Shown here: in pieces, positions 34,960-43,948 of the stretch | Numbering within the stretch: position 1 is the first letter of the stretch | Layout: each line of letters begins with the position of its first letter | Assembly (NCBI RefSeq): GCF_001528665.1 | Contig: NZ_BBYJ01000027.1 | Location: forward strand, 1 to 64,000 | DNA length: 64,000 nt | Reading direction: 5' to 3' | Source: Microtetraspora malaysiensis | GTDB lineage: Bacteria > Actinomycetota > Actinomycetes > Streptosporangiales > Streptosporangiaceae | Program-made: the position numbers and the translations under genes | Notes under the pieces: generated by a model | Databases searched by the model: none | The model's input: only the letters and a program-made list of their open reading frames with translations | Told to the model about the DNA's origin: nothing

Positions 34960-36981
34960 CTATCCGGCCAGTTCGGCGGGGAGGTCCTTCTCGTGGACGA
35001 CGGTCAGCGACGTGACGGCGCGGGTGAGGACCACGTACAGCCGGGCCAGGCCGCGCTCCTCGGCCGCGACGATGTCGGCGGGCTCGACGACGACGACGTG
35101 GTCGTACTCCAGACCCTTCGCGAGGGTCGCCGGGATGACGAGCAGGCGGTGGTCGCCGGTCGAGTCGGGGCCGAGGACGGCGTGCTCGACGCCCGCCTCG
35201 GACAGGGCCGTCGACGTCGTGGGAACGGCGGAGTCGGCCACGATCACGCCGATGGAGCCCGGCTGCGCGAGGGCCCGTTCGGCCGCCTGCACGATCTCGG
35301 CGCGCAGGTCGGAGGCCCGCCGTACGGAGAGAGAGCCGGCGCCGGGGCGTAGCGAGCGCGGGACGGCGAGGTCGGGCGCGACCGAGGGGAGCAGGCGCGC
35401 GGCGTAGTCGAGCACCTCGCGCGGCACGCGGAAGCCCAGCGTCAGCTCGGTGACCTCGCCCGAGGGCTGGCCCAGGTGGTCGAGCACGTCCTGCCATGAG
35501 CGGGCGGACCAGGGGGTGGTGCCCTGGGCGATGTCGCCCAGGATGGTCGCCGCGCCGTTGCGACAGCGCCGCCCGAGGGCGCGCAGCTGCATCGCGGACA
35601 GATCCTGGGCCTCGTCGACCACGACGTGGCCGTGCGAGGGGGTGCGCTCGATGAGGTCGGCCAGCTCGTCGAGGAGGGCGGCGTCCGCCGCCGACCAGCG
35701 CGCCGACTTGTACGACCGGTACGGCTTGGGCCAGACCAGCGTCGCCTGCTCCTCCGGCGACAGGTCGGATTTGGCGGCGCGGGCGAGGAACTCGGGGTCG
35801 GACAGCAGCCGGAACAGGACCTGCTCGGGCACGAGTTTCGGCCACACCGCGTCCAGGACCTGCTTCACGGGGCGGGAGCGGGCCACGGCGTCCTGGACCC
35901 GGTCGTCGGGTGACTCGCCCCGGCGTTCCATCTGCACGAGTACGGCGTTGGCCAGCCGCTGGGCGAGGGCGGCGCGGCCGGGGCCGTACCGGGTGGTGCC
36001 GCGCAGCGAGGCGACGATCTCGCGCACCTCGTAGTCGGCCACGCGGTAGCGGTTGACGCCCTTGGTGTAGAGCACGCCCTCCTCGGGCTTGGCGACGTGC
36101 AGCCAGAGGGCGCGCTTCAGCACGCCGGACATCCGGGCGTCGCCCTTGATCGCCGCCACGACCGGGTCCTCGGGATGGTCGTGGTCGCCGAGGACGCCCG
36201 TCACGGTGGACTGGTCGACCTTCACCTCGCCCAGGGCGGGCAGCACGGAGGAGATGTAGGAGAGGAACGCGCGGTTCGGCCCGACGATCATCACGCCGGA
36301 CCTGGTCAGCCGCTCGCGGTGGGTGAAGAGCAGGTAGGCCGCGCGGTGCAGGCCGACGGCGGTCTTCCCGGTGCCCGGCGCTCCCTGGACGCAGACGGTC
36401 ACGCCCAGGTCGGAGCGGACGATCTCGTCCTGGTCCGGCTGGATGGTGGCGACGATGTCGCGCATGGGGCCGGTGCGGGGGCGCTCGATCTCCTCGGTGA
36501 GCAGTCTGCTCTGCCCCAGCTCGCGCCCGTCGAGGGTTTCGTCCTCGTACGCGGTGAGCGAGCCGCCCTGGTAGCCGAAGCGGCGGCGCAGCGCGACGCC
36601 CATCGAGTCGGCCGGGCTGGCCTGGTAGAACGCGCGGGAGACCGGAGCGCGCCAGTCGATCACGAGGGCCCGGCTGTCGTCGTCGTGGACGTGCCGGCGG
36701 CCGACGTAGATGGTGTCGGGGAGGTCGTCGGCCGCCGAACGGTTGAGCCGTCCGAAGAAGAGCGGGGTGTCGGGGTGGTCGGCGAGGGCGGCGACCCGCT
36801 GGTCGAGCAGCGCCTGGAGGATCTGCTGCGAGACCCAGTCGCCGGCCGCGTCGGAGGAGAGCGACGCCGCGTGGTCCCGCATCTTCCGCAGCGCGGCACG
36901 GGAGAGGGCCAGATGGGCGCGCTCGGCGGCGAGTACGTCATCCGGCGCGGATATGTCAGGGGCGAGCTGGTGTCCGGGCAT
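34960..36981 (-). CDS. HelD/HelR-type UvrD-like ATPase acting on RNA polymerase
   Basis: A 673-residue superfamily 1 motor. The N-terminal arm (residues 1-100, helical, LALSRAALRKMRDHA) precedes VIDWRAPVSRAFYQ, typical of HelD proteins. Walker A is QGAPGTGKTAVG (about 199-210) and Walker B is VVVDEAQDLSAMQLRALGRR. HelD frees RNA polymerase from stalled complexes; the actinobacterial HelR branch also removes rifamycins from the enzyme and gives resistance. Which branch this is depends on the N-terminal arm and loop, which I cannot score by eye. ATG at 36981 with GAGGAG 8 nt upstream. Single gene with its own terminator. Confidence 0.9.
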   Translation of the reverse strand: MPGHQLAPDISAPDDVLAAERAHLALSRAALRKMRDHAASLSSDAAGDWVSQQILQALLDQRVAALADHPDTPLFFGRLNRSAADDLPDTIYVGRRHVHDDDSRALVIDWRAPVSRAFYQASPADSMGVALRRRFGYQGGSLTAYEDETLDGRELGQSRLLTEEIERPRTGPMRDIVATIQPDQDEIVRSDLGVTVCVQGAPGTGKTAVGLHRAAYLLFTHRERLTRSGVMIVGPNRAFLSYISSVLPALGEVKVDQSTVTGVLGDHDHPEDPVVAAIKGDARMSGVLKRALWLHVAKPEEGVLYTKGVNRYRVADYEVREIVASLRGTTRYGPGRAALAQRLANAVLVQMERRGESPDDRVQDAVARSRPVKQVLDAVWPKLVPEQVLFRLLSDPEFLARAAKSDLSPEEQATLVWPKPYRSYKSARWSAADAALLDELADLIERTPSHGHVVVDEAQDLSAMQLRALGRRCRNGAATILGDIAQGTTPWSARSWQDVLDHLGQPSGEVTELTLGFRVPREVLDYAARLLPSVAPDLAVPRSLRPGAGSLSVRRASDLRAEIVQAAERALAQPGSIGVIVADSAVPTTSTALSEAGVEHAVLGPDSTGDHRLLVIPATLAKGLEYDHVVVVEPADIVAAEERGLARLYVVLTRAVTSLTVVHEKDLPAELAG

Positions 36982-37418
36982 GCGAAACTCCTCGCGGGTC
37001 GGTGGTGGTTCGCCGGATGGTGACGGCGGGTAGCGAAACGCAGAAGTCTACCGGCGCCGGAATGGGCCCCCAACCGGTTTTCCCGGCCTCGGACCAGCCG
37101 TGTCGGCGCTCTCGAACGCCATTCGCGATGATCTCCTGGTAATCACCTCGATACGGTGCGAAATCGAATAAACCGGCACGGCATCAATGCCGAAAAATCC
37201 CCGCAAATCGCGTGTCTTGAGCCAATGACGGGGTATGCCGCGACCGGTTGTGATGGGCACCGGTCGGCGTTGTGAGGGGGTGATGCGGTTGTCCCGAGCC
37301 CGCGGTCTTTCCTGGACCTAGGCCGTTACACAGCGCGACCGGACCGGGCCGACCCGGACCGGATCGTGAACGCAGGGGACGGCCGGGCCGTCCCACGCCG
37401 AGGAACTCCCGGCAAGGG
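36982..37418. other. 437-bp gap upstream of the HelD-type gene and after xpb
   Basis: No gene is seen. At the right end GGGACGGC-CGG-GCCGTCCC (37376-37394) is a probable terminator for the leftward xpb gene. The middle contains CGGCAT-CA-ATGCCG (37179-37192), a perfect dyad followed by AAAAA, a candidate operator or hairpin in front of the helicase gene. I looked for the rifamycin-associated element but cannot recall its consensus well enough to score it. Confidence 0.45.
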
Positions 37419-39083
37419 TCACCTCGCCGGGTCCTCCTCCCCCTCGGCCAGCACCTCGTCAGCGTCGATGATCTGGTACGAGTACCCCTGCTCGGCGAGG
37501 AAGCGCTGCCGGTGGGCGGCGAAGTCCTGGTCGACGGTGTCGCGGCTGACCACGGAGTAGAACCGGGCGCCGCCGCCGTCGGCCTTCGGCCGGAGCACGC
37601 GGCCGAGTCGCTGCGCCTCCTCCTGCCGCGACCCGAAGGTGCCGGACACCTGGATCGCGATGGACGCCTCGGGCAGGTCGATCGAGAAGTTCGCGACCTT
37701 CGAGACGACCAGCACCTGGATCTCCTTGTCGCGGAACGCCTGGAACAGGCGTTCCCGCTCGCGTACCCGCGTCTCTCCCTTGATCACCGGCGCGTCCAGG
37801 TGCTCGCCCAGCTCGTCGAGCTGGTCGATGTACTGCCCGATGACGAGGACCTGCTCGCCCGCGTGCCGCCGTACGAGGGCCTCGGCGACGCGGTTCTTGG
37901 ACGGGGTCGTGGCGCAGAAGCGGTAGCGCTCCTCGGCCTCCGACATCGCGTAGGCCAGCCGCTCCTCGTCGCCGAGCGTGACCCGGACCTCGACGCAGTC
38001 GGCCGGGGCGATCCAGCCCTGGTTCTCCATCTCCTTCCAGGGCGCGTCGTACCGCTTCGGGCCGATCAGCGAGAACACGTCGCCCTCGCGGCCGTCCTCG
38101 CGGACCAGCGTGGCGGTGAGCCCGATCCGGCGGCGGGCCTGCAGGTCGGCGGTCATCCGGAAGATCGGCGCGGGCAGCAGGTGGACCTCGTCGTAGACCA
38201 CGAGCCCCCAGTCGCGGGCGTCGAACAGCTCCAGGTGCCGGTAGACGCCCTGACGCTTGGTCGTCATGACCTGGTACGTCGCGATGGTGACCGGCCGGAT
38301 CTCCTTCTTGGTGCCGGTGTACTCGCCGATCTCGTCGGCGGTCAGCGACGTCCGCTTGATCAGCTCCTGCTTCCACTGGTGGGCGGAGACCGTGTTGGTG
38401 ACCAGGATGAGCGTGGTCGCCTGGGCGTGCGCCATCGCCGCCGCGCCGACGATCGTCTTGCCCGCGCCGCAGGGCAGCACGACGACGCCGGAGCCGCCGT
38501 GCCAGAAGGCGTCCGCCGCCTCCTGCTGGTACGGCCGGAGCGTCCAGCCGTCCTCGGCGAGCGCGATGGCGTGGTGCTCGCCGTCGACGTAGCCGGCCAG
38601 GTCGTCGGCGGGCCAGCCCAGCTTGAGCAGTATCTGCTTGATGTTGCCGCGCTCGGAGGGGTGCACCATGACGGTCTCGGCGTCGATCCGCTCGCTCACC
38701 AGGGGCTGCACCTTCTTGGCGCGCAGTACCTCTTCGAGCACCGCCCGGTCGGTGCTGGTCAGCACGAGCCCGTGGGTGGGGTGCTTCTCCAGCCGCAGCC
38801 GCCCGTAGCGGGCCATCGTCTCGACCACGTCCACGAGGAGCGCGTGCGGGACCGGATAGCGGCTGAACCCGATCAGCGTGTCCACGACCTGCTCGGCGTC
38901 GTGCCCGGCCGCGCGCGCGTTCCACAGCGCGAGCGGGGTCACCCGGTAGGTGTGGACGTGCTCGGGGGCGCGCTCCAACTCGGCGAAGGGCGCGATCGCC
39001 TTGCGGCACTCGGCCGCCCGCTCGTGGTCGACTTCGAGCAGCAGCGTCTTGTCCGACTGAACGATCAGCGGTCCGTCATTCAA
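37419..39083 (-). CDS. DNA repair helicase XPB
   Basis: A 554-residue superfamily 2 helicase like actinobacterial XPB (ERCC3). The N-terminal damage-recognition part opens LNDGPLIVQSDKTLLLEV. Walker A is LPCGAGKT, motif II is the DEVH box YDEVHLLP, and later motifs include GLTATLVREDGREGD and QRLGRVLRP. It is a 3'-5' unwinding enzyme of DNA repair. I chose a TTG start at 39083, because AGGGAG lies about 8 nt upstream and homologues begin at this residue. The partner-like gene at 40084 is read in the same direction. Confidence 0.94.
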   Translation of the reverse strand: MNDGPLIVQSDKTLLLEVDHERAAECRKAIAPFAELERAPEHVHTYRVTPLALWNARAAGHDAEQVVDTLIGFSRYPVPHALLVDVVETMARYGRLRLEKHPTHGLVLTSTDRAVLEEVLRAKKVQPLVSERIDAETVMVHPSERGNIKQILLKLGWPADDLAGYVDGEHHAIALAEDGWTLRPYQQEAADAFWHGGSGVVVLPCGAGKTIVGAAAMAHAQATTLILVTNTVSAHQWKQELIKRTSLTADEIGEYTGTKKEIRPVTIATYQVMTTKRQGVYRHLELFDARDWGLVVYDEVHLLPAPIFRMTADLQARRRIGLTATLVREDGREGDVFSLIGPKRYDAPWKEMENQGWIAPADCVEVRVTLGDEERLAYAMSEAEERYRFCATTPSKNRVAEALVRRHAGEQVLVIGQYIDQLDELGEHLDAPVIKGETRVRERERLFQAFRDKEIQVLVVSKVANFSIDLPEASIAIQVSGTFGSRQEEAQRLGRVLRPKADGGGARFYSVVSRDTVDQDFAAHRQRFLAEQGYSYQIIDADEVLAEGEEDPAR

Positions 39084-39395
39084 TGCCTGCTCCCTTGTAC
39101 GGCTACCGCCTATCAAACAAGGGATCGAGCGGAATCACTCCCAGGTTGACTCAATCGGCCGTGGGTCAAGGTGTGTCCCCGCACCCGGGTGGGCGTCCCC
39201 GGCGCAGCAGTGCGGCCCCGGAAGCCGGCCGTCCGGGTGTGCGGGGCCGGGAGCACCTGCTGCGGATCCGGGAACTCGACGTCGTGGAACGCCGCCCACA
39301 TCGGCCTTCGGGGTCGTGTGCCCTCCGTGAGCGGCGCGTCTGCTGCGCGGTGAAAGGAGTTGTCCTTGGAAGCCGGACCAGGGAGTGCCTGTGAC
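39084..39395. other. 312-bp intergenic gap, nothing recognised
   Basis: The segment lies between xpb and the Tyr/Gln-rich membrane protein gene, both leftward. Short open frames exist but have no ribosome sites or protein character. It presumably contains the xpb promoter. Confidence 0.4.
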
Positions 39396-39884
39396 CTAGT
39401 CGAGGTAGCCGTTCACGCCGGCCCAGATGAGCACGCCGAACCCGATGACGAGCAGGACGACGTTGATGCCGATGGAGATCCACGTCCACTTCAGCATGCG
39501 CCGGGACGTGTCCGGCTCGGTGTCGATCTTGCTGAGCGCGACGCCGGACAGGATGGCGCCCGCGATGCCGCCAAGTGAGACGTAGCAGCTCAGCGCCAGC
39601 ACGATGCTGATGACGAGGGCCACGATCGCGTGGGTGCGCGGGCCCTCCTGCCGGGGCGGGTACCCGTACGGCTGCTGGCCGTAAGGGGGCCCGTAGGGCC
39701 CGGGGTGGCCCTGGTACCCGTACGGCTGCTGCCCGTACCCCGGATCCCCGTACGGCTGCTGGCCGTAGGGCCCCTGGCCGTACTGGGAGCCGTACTGCTG
39801 GCCGTACTGGGGATCGGTCCCGTACGGATTCTGCGGGCTCTGCCACTCGTTGGGGTTCTGGCCCGGCTGGTCTGGGGTCGTCAC
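39396..39884 (-). CDS. small membrane protein with Tyr/Gln/Gly-rich cytosolic tail
   Basis: A 162-residue protein. Residues 8-80 are a low-complexity tail of PYGQQPYG-like repeats rich in Tyr, Gln, Gly and Pro. Two membrane helices follow (IVALVISIVLALSCYVSLGG and ISIGINVVLLVIGFGVLIW), with the loop SGVALSKIDTEPDTSRRMLK, the topology of DUF4190 proteins. Sequence at 33554 shows the same plan with a Pro-rich tail and an added domain. GTG start at 39884 with AAAGGA 10 nt upstream. The tail could be a self-associating, prion-like segment (inference). Confidence 0.78.
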   Translation of the reverse strand: MTTPDQPGQNPNEWQSPQNPYGTDPQYGQQYGSQYGQGPYGQQPYGDPGYGQQPYGYQGHPGPYGPPYGQQPYGYPPRQEGPRTHAIVALVISIVLALSCYVSLGGIAGAILSGVALSKIDTEPDTSRRMLKWTWISIGINVVLLVIGFGVLIWAGVNGYLD

Positions 39885-40083
39885 CGTGGGTCGATCCTTT
39901 GTCGCGTTTCGCCGCAGATTGTCGGACTCCAGAAATATCACGGTATGGCGCTCCCCGTTCCGATGCTGAGGACGGCGTCGAAACGGGGAGCGCGGTGACC
40001 GCCCGGGGCCGGTCGCCAATCCGGACCCCATCGGTCAGCCGGATCATCGCCAAATCGGGCATCCGACGGCAACGGATTTAACG

Positions 40084-42513
40084 TCAGTTCACGTCCGCGA
40101 TGCCGGTGATGCGGTGCAGCGCGAAGCGGTGGACCGCCGCCCTGGTCTCGTCGTACGCGGTCAGATAGCCGCCCTCCATCCGGGCCGGCTCCAGGATGCG
40201 GCTGGTGGCGTGCCCCTGCGAGTCGAGATAGCCGATCCACACCCGCGTCCCCTGGCGGATCGCCTCCTGGAGGGCGGTGATCGTCGCGGTCGACGGTGAG
40301 CGCGGGACCTGCCCGCGAGGCGCGTCCGCCGGCCCGCGGCGGGCGAGGTGGGCGTCGTCTCCGGCCCTGATCGCGCGTACGGCGGCGGCCACGATGTCGG
40401 GGTCGGGCGCGGTCGCGGCCCCGCCCCGGGCGAGCGGCTGGCCCTCGGTGCGCCGGGCGTCCGCCCGCGCCACCAGCATGTCTCCCTCCAGGGACTCGGC
40501 CACGGGCGCGTAGCCCATCGCCCGCAGCGTGTCCACCAGGGTCGCTCGCGACGTCTTGGACGCGAGCACGGTCGGCGCGAGCCTGCGCAGGCGTAGCACC
40601 GTCGCGCGCCGGTCGGCCACCACCTCGTCCAGGACCGCCGGGTCGTCGCAGCGGATGTACGCCGAGGCCGTGCCGACCCGGATCCGGCCGTGCCTGCGTG
40701 CCACGTCGGTGATCAGATAGCGCAGCGGCTGCGGCACCGGCGTGGTCGAATGCCGCTCAAGCGTCGCGAGCAGTTCGTCGGCCGACTGGCCCGCGTCGAG
40801 CGACCGGCGGATCGACCCCTCGCTGAATCGGTAGACGGTCGCGCCGCCCTTGGACTCGACGTCCGCCGCCAGTGCGAGCCAGCGGCCGAGGTCGCTGACG
40901 AGCGGCCCGGGGGCCACCGCGGTCAGGTCGGCCTGCAGCAGCACCCGGTCCACCGGCGTGGGCAGCAGCGGCGCGAGCAGCTCCGCCGGGCCGGCTCCGG
41001 CGCCGCCCTCCCCGGCCCCGTACGGAGGGAAGGCGCGCAGCAGCGCGCGGCCGTGGCCGGACAGGACGCCGAGCCCGGTGACGCCGATGTGCTCGGCCTC
41101 GCGCAGCGCGAACTCGGCCAGCCGGTCGCGCTGCGCGACCCGGCGGCGCGGCTGCTCCCAGGCGAGGCGGCCGATCACCGACGCCGCTGTGGGCGCGATG
41201 CCCGGGCCGGCCGCGGCGAGCACCGACAGCGTGCGCAGGCGCACCTCGGAGGCGGCCGACCGGCGCAGGTCCGGATGCAGCGCGTTGATCGGCCGGTCGC
41301 GCTCGTCCCGCTCGCCGATGAGGCCGGGGGCGCGGTCCATGCCCGCCCAGGCGGACACGAGCACGGCCCATCTGTCCTCGGTCGCTTTGATCCGCCACGC
41401 GTCGTACGCGGAGGTGGGCAGCCACTCGCCGTCGACCGATCCGCCGGAGGCGACGAGCCCGGCCGCGTGCGCGACCTCCACCACGAGTCCGGCCGTCCAT
41501 TCGGGCAGGTCAAGGAGCTGTGCCGTCCGTTTCAGATCCCGTACGGCGAGGCCGCCCGCGCGCAGGACGCCCGGTGGATCGTGACTCCAGAGCTCGCACA
41601 GCTCCTCGACGGTGCGGACGAAGGTGAACGCCTGACCGGCGGCGGTCCGGTCGGCCAGCGCCTGGTCGCGGGCGACGCCGTCGATCTCGGGCGGCCCGGG
41701 GGACAGGTCCCGGTGGAGGCGACCCTCGCGCAGGACCAGCGCCACCTCGCGCGGCAGGGCGACGGTCTCTTCGCCGGTCGCCCCCAGGAGGCCGCGGGCG
41801 AGCAGCTCCTCGATCGGCGACCGCGCGGTGGCCGTGCGGATCTCGCGCCTGGCCCCCGCGACCCGGCCGCTCGGCGGGCCCCAGGCCAGCTCGTCCAGCG
41901 CCGCCCGCGCCTGCGGGGACACCTCGGCGACCAGCCGCTCGACGATGCCGGGCTCGGCGAGCAGCGCCGCCAGCCGTCGTACCGGAGGATCGTCCGCTTC
42001 TCCCGGGGCGATGTCGGCGAGCAGGGCGGTGAGGGCTTCGGGCGGGTGGTGCCGGAACACCTCGGTGGCGGGCGGCCCGAGACCCGCCGGCGGGTCGAGG
42101 GCTTCGGTGACCCCCGGCGCGGGCAGCAGCGCCTCGTCCGGGCCGAAGATCAGGCAGGTCGTACGCAGCCGGTCCACCGCGTCCCGGAGCGCGGCGTCCA
42201 GCGCCTGGGCCCGCCGCCGCTCCTCGGCGCGGCTCCTGTGCGGGAGCGCGCGGGTGAGGAGCGCGCGCAGGTCCCGGTACGCCGCGGGGCCGGGCTGGAG
42301 GGTCAGCGTCTCGACCACGGAGAGCGAGAACCGGTCGAGCCGGTCGAGCGCGCGGCCGATCGCGGAGGGGGTGCCGGCGCGTGCCGCCAGCCCCTCGATG
42401 TGCGGCGGGACCGGCATGACGAGCTCCGGACGGGCCGCCACCAGGGCGCGGAGCTGCTCGTCCGCGCGGCCGCGCAGCCACGCGGTGAAATCACCGCTCA
42501 TCCCGTCGCTCAT
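40084..42513 (-). CDS. helicase-associated domain protein (XPB partner-like)
   Basis: A protein of about 809 residues. The N-terminal part (RALDRLDRFSLSVVETLTL) and middle (LLPTPVDRVLLQADLTAVAPG, ATVYRFSEGSIRRSLDAGQS) match the helicase conserved C-terminal / XPB-associated family of actinobacteria; a C-terminal segment (ALQEAIRQGTRVWIGYLDSQG) resembles a WYL-type regulatory domain. It has no Walker motifs, so it is not itself a helicase. In mycobacteria the homologous gene sits beside xpb (Rv0862c next to Rv0861c, from memory), and only one small gene intervenes here. Three ATG codons (42522, 42513, 42501) compete as start. Confidence 0.85.
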   Translation of the reverse strand: MSDGMSGDFTAWLRGRADEQLRALVAARPELVMPVPPHIEGLAARAGTPSAIGRALDRLDRFSLSVVETLTLQPGPAAYRDLRALLTRALPHRSRAEERRRAQALDAALRDAVDRLRTTCLIFGPDEALLPAPGVTEALDPPAGLGPPATEVFRHHPPEALTALLADIAPGEADDPPVRRLAALLAEPGIVERLVAEVSPQARAALDELAWGPPSGRVAGARREIRTATARSPIEELLARGLLGATGEETVALPREVALVLREGRLHRDLSPGPPEIDGVARDQALADRTAAGQAFTFVRTVEELCELWSHDPPGVLRAGGLAVRDLKRTAQLLDLPEWTAGLVVEVAHAAGLVASGGSVDGEWLPTSAYDAWRIKATEDRWAVLVSAWAGMDRAPGLIGERDERDRPINALHPDLRRSAASEVRLRTLSVLAAAGPGIAPTAASVIGRLAWEQPRRRVAQRDRLAEFALREAEHIGVTGLGVLSGHGRALLRAFPPYGAGEGGAGAGPAELLAPLLPTPVDRVLLQADLTAVAPGPLVSDLGRWLALAADVESKGGATVYRFSEGSIRRSLDAGQSADELLATLERHSTTPVPQPLRYLITDVARRHGRIRVGTASAYIRCDDPAVLDEVVADRRATVLRLRRLAPTVLASKTSRATLVDTLRAMGYAPVAESLEGDMLVARADARRTEGQPLARGGAATAPDPDIVAAAVRAIRAGDDAHLARRGPADAPRGQVPRSPSTATITALQEAIRQGTRVWIGYLDSQGHATSRILEPARMEGGYLTAYDETRAAVHRFALHRITGIADVN

Positions 42514-42779
42514 CCTTCTCATCGTAGGAGTACGGATACGAGGGTTTCTCCGGTGAAGGCGGCCGCTCCGAGGGCGGGCCGGCCCGGCGGGGATCGCGGC
42601 TCCCTGTCGGACTCCCCGTCGGACTCCCCGTCGGACGCCGCACCGGTGCCGGGCCCGTGCCGCCCTCCCCGGGCTCCGGGCGGCCGGATCCAGGGCCGCC
42701 GCGTCCCCGGCGGGTCCGCCCGTACGGTGCCGCTATATGCCGATGCGGTGCCGTGTCGGGCTTTGGCATCCTTTATCAG

Positions 42780-43394
42780 GTGAACTCGGTGGGATTTGAC
42801 CTTGACCTGACTCTGGCGGACACGCGCGCGGCGATCGCGGCCGTGTACGAGGCGATGCTGCCGAGCCTCGCCTACCCCATCGACGTGGACGTGGTGGTCT
42901 CCCGGCTCGGGCCGCCGCTGGAGGTGGAGCTGGCCCACTGGATGCCGGAGGAGGAGGTGCCCGCCGCGGTGGCGCTGTACCGGAAGCTGTATCCGCGGAT
43001 CGCGCTGCCCGCCACGGAGCACATGCCCGGGGCGCGCGAGGCGCTCGCGGCGATCCGCCGGGTGGGCGGCCGGATCATCGTGGTCACCGGCAAGAACGTG
43101 CGCGACGCCCGGCGCACCGTGGACCTGCTGGGCTTCGACGTGGACAAGGTCGTCGGGTCCGTTTTCGGCGCGGACAAGGGACGGGCTCTCGCGAGTTTCG
43201 GTGCCGGAGCATATGTTGGAGATCACGTAGCCGACATCGAAGCGGCGCGTGCCGGTGGCGCCACGAGTGTCGCGGTGGCAACCGGGGCGTTCACGGCGGA
43301 TCAACTAGTCGATCATGGAGCTGACGTGGTGCTGGAGGACCTCACCCACTTCGCCGGATGGTTCGACTCCTGGACCGCCGCTTCCCCGTTGTAA
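42780..43394 (+). CDS. HAD family hydrolase (phosphatase)
   Basis: A 204-residue HAD phosphatase. Motif I is GFDLDLTLADT (Asp nucleophile and acid two residues on), motif II IIVVTGKN, Lys in GADKGRALA and motif IV YVGDHVADIEAARAG. The cap is alpha-helical (YEAMLPSLAYPIDVDV), so it is a Gph/phosphoglycolate-phosphatase-like subclass I protein. The start is GTG 42780 or the in-frame GTG 42789, which has AGGTGA 6 nt upstream; the open frame further left is not coding. It precedes the cold-shock gene by 89 bp. Confidence 0.87.
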   Translation: MNSVGFDLDLTLADTRAAIAAVYEAMLPSLAYPIDVDVVVSRLGPPLEVELAHWMPEEEVPAAVALYRKLYPRIALPATEHMPGAREALAAIRRVGGRIIVVTGKNVRDARRTVDLLGFDVDKVVGSVFGADKGRALASFGAGAYVGDHVADIEAARAGGATSVAVATGAFTADQLVDHGADVVLEDLTHFAGWFDSWTAASPL

Positions 43395-43483
43395 AACACG
43401 GCCGTCAAGGCGATCCACAAGCGCCCTTCGCGGGCATAACCTACATCCATTCCTTTCACGACAGTCTGAACGAGGTCACCCCT

Positions 43484-43882
43484 GTGCCGAGTGGCAAGGT
43501 CAAGTGGTACGACGCCGACAAGGGATTCGGCTTCCTCACCCGCGACGACGGCGGTGAGGTTTTCGTGCATTCATCGGCGCTGCCCAAGGGCGTGGACGTC
43601 CTCAAACCCGGGCAGAAGGTCGAGTTCGGAGTGGCCGAGGGCCGTCGCGGCCAGCAGGCCCTGTCGGTCCGGGTTCTCGAGCAGCCGCCGACCCTCGCCA
43701 GGGCTGTGCGGGCCAAGGGCAAGCGCAAGAAGCCGGACGAGATGGTCGTCATCGTCGAGGACCTGATCAAGTTGCTCGACGACATCTCGACGTCCTACCA
43801 GAAGGGGAAGCACCCCGACACCGCGCACGCGAAGAAGGTCGCGAGCGTGCTGCGCGCCGTCGCGGACGACATCGAAGGCTGA
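43484..43882 (+). CDS. cold-shock domain protein with C-terminal extension
   Basis: A 132-residue protein. Residues 1-67 are a cold-shock domain (SGKVKWYDADKGFGFL, VFVHSSALP). A basic linker KGKRKKP and a helical tail of about 50 residues (VEDLIKLLDDISTSYQKGKH) follow. This architecture corresponds to the mycobacterial CspB group (about 135 residues). GTG at 43484 with GAGGT 8-9 nt upstream; family homology begins there. It is distinct from the plain 67-residue Csp at 31229. Confidence 0.9.
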   Translation: MPSGKVKWYDADKGFGFLTRDDGGEVFVHSSALPKGVDVLKPGQKVEFGVAEGRRGQQALSVRVLEQPPTLARAVRAKGKRKKPDEMVVIVEDLIKLLDDISTSYQKGKHPDTAHAKKVASVLRAVADDIEG

Positions 43883-43948
43883 CCCTCCGCACGCCCCGCC
43901 GGGACGGCCGCCCTCAGCACGTACTCAAGCACGGGCTCAAGCACGGGC

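Noticed and set aside
36982-37418. A rifamycin-associated element upstream of the HelD-type gene
   Set aside because: I cannot recall the consensus reliably and the dyads present are short; left as a check rather than a call.
40690-42783. A 697-residue rightward open frame opposite the helicase-associated gene
   Set aside because: It has Gly/Arg/Gln-rich shadow composition; the leftward gene has family motifs.
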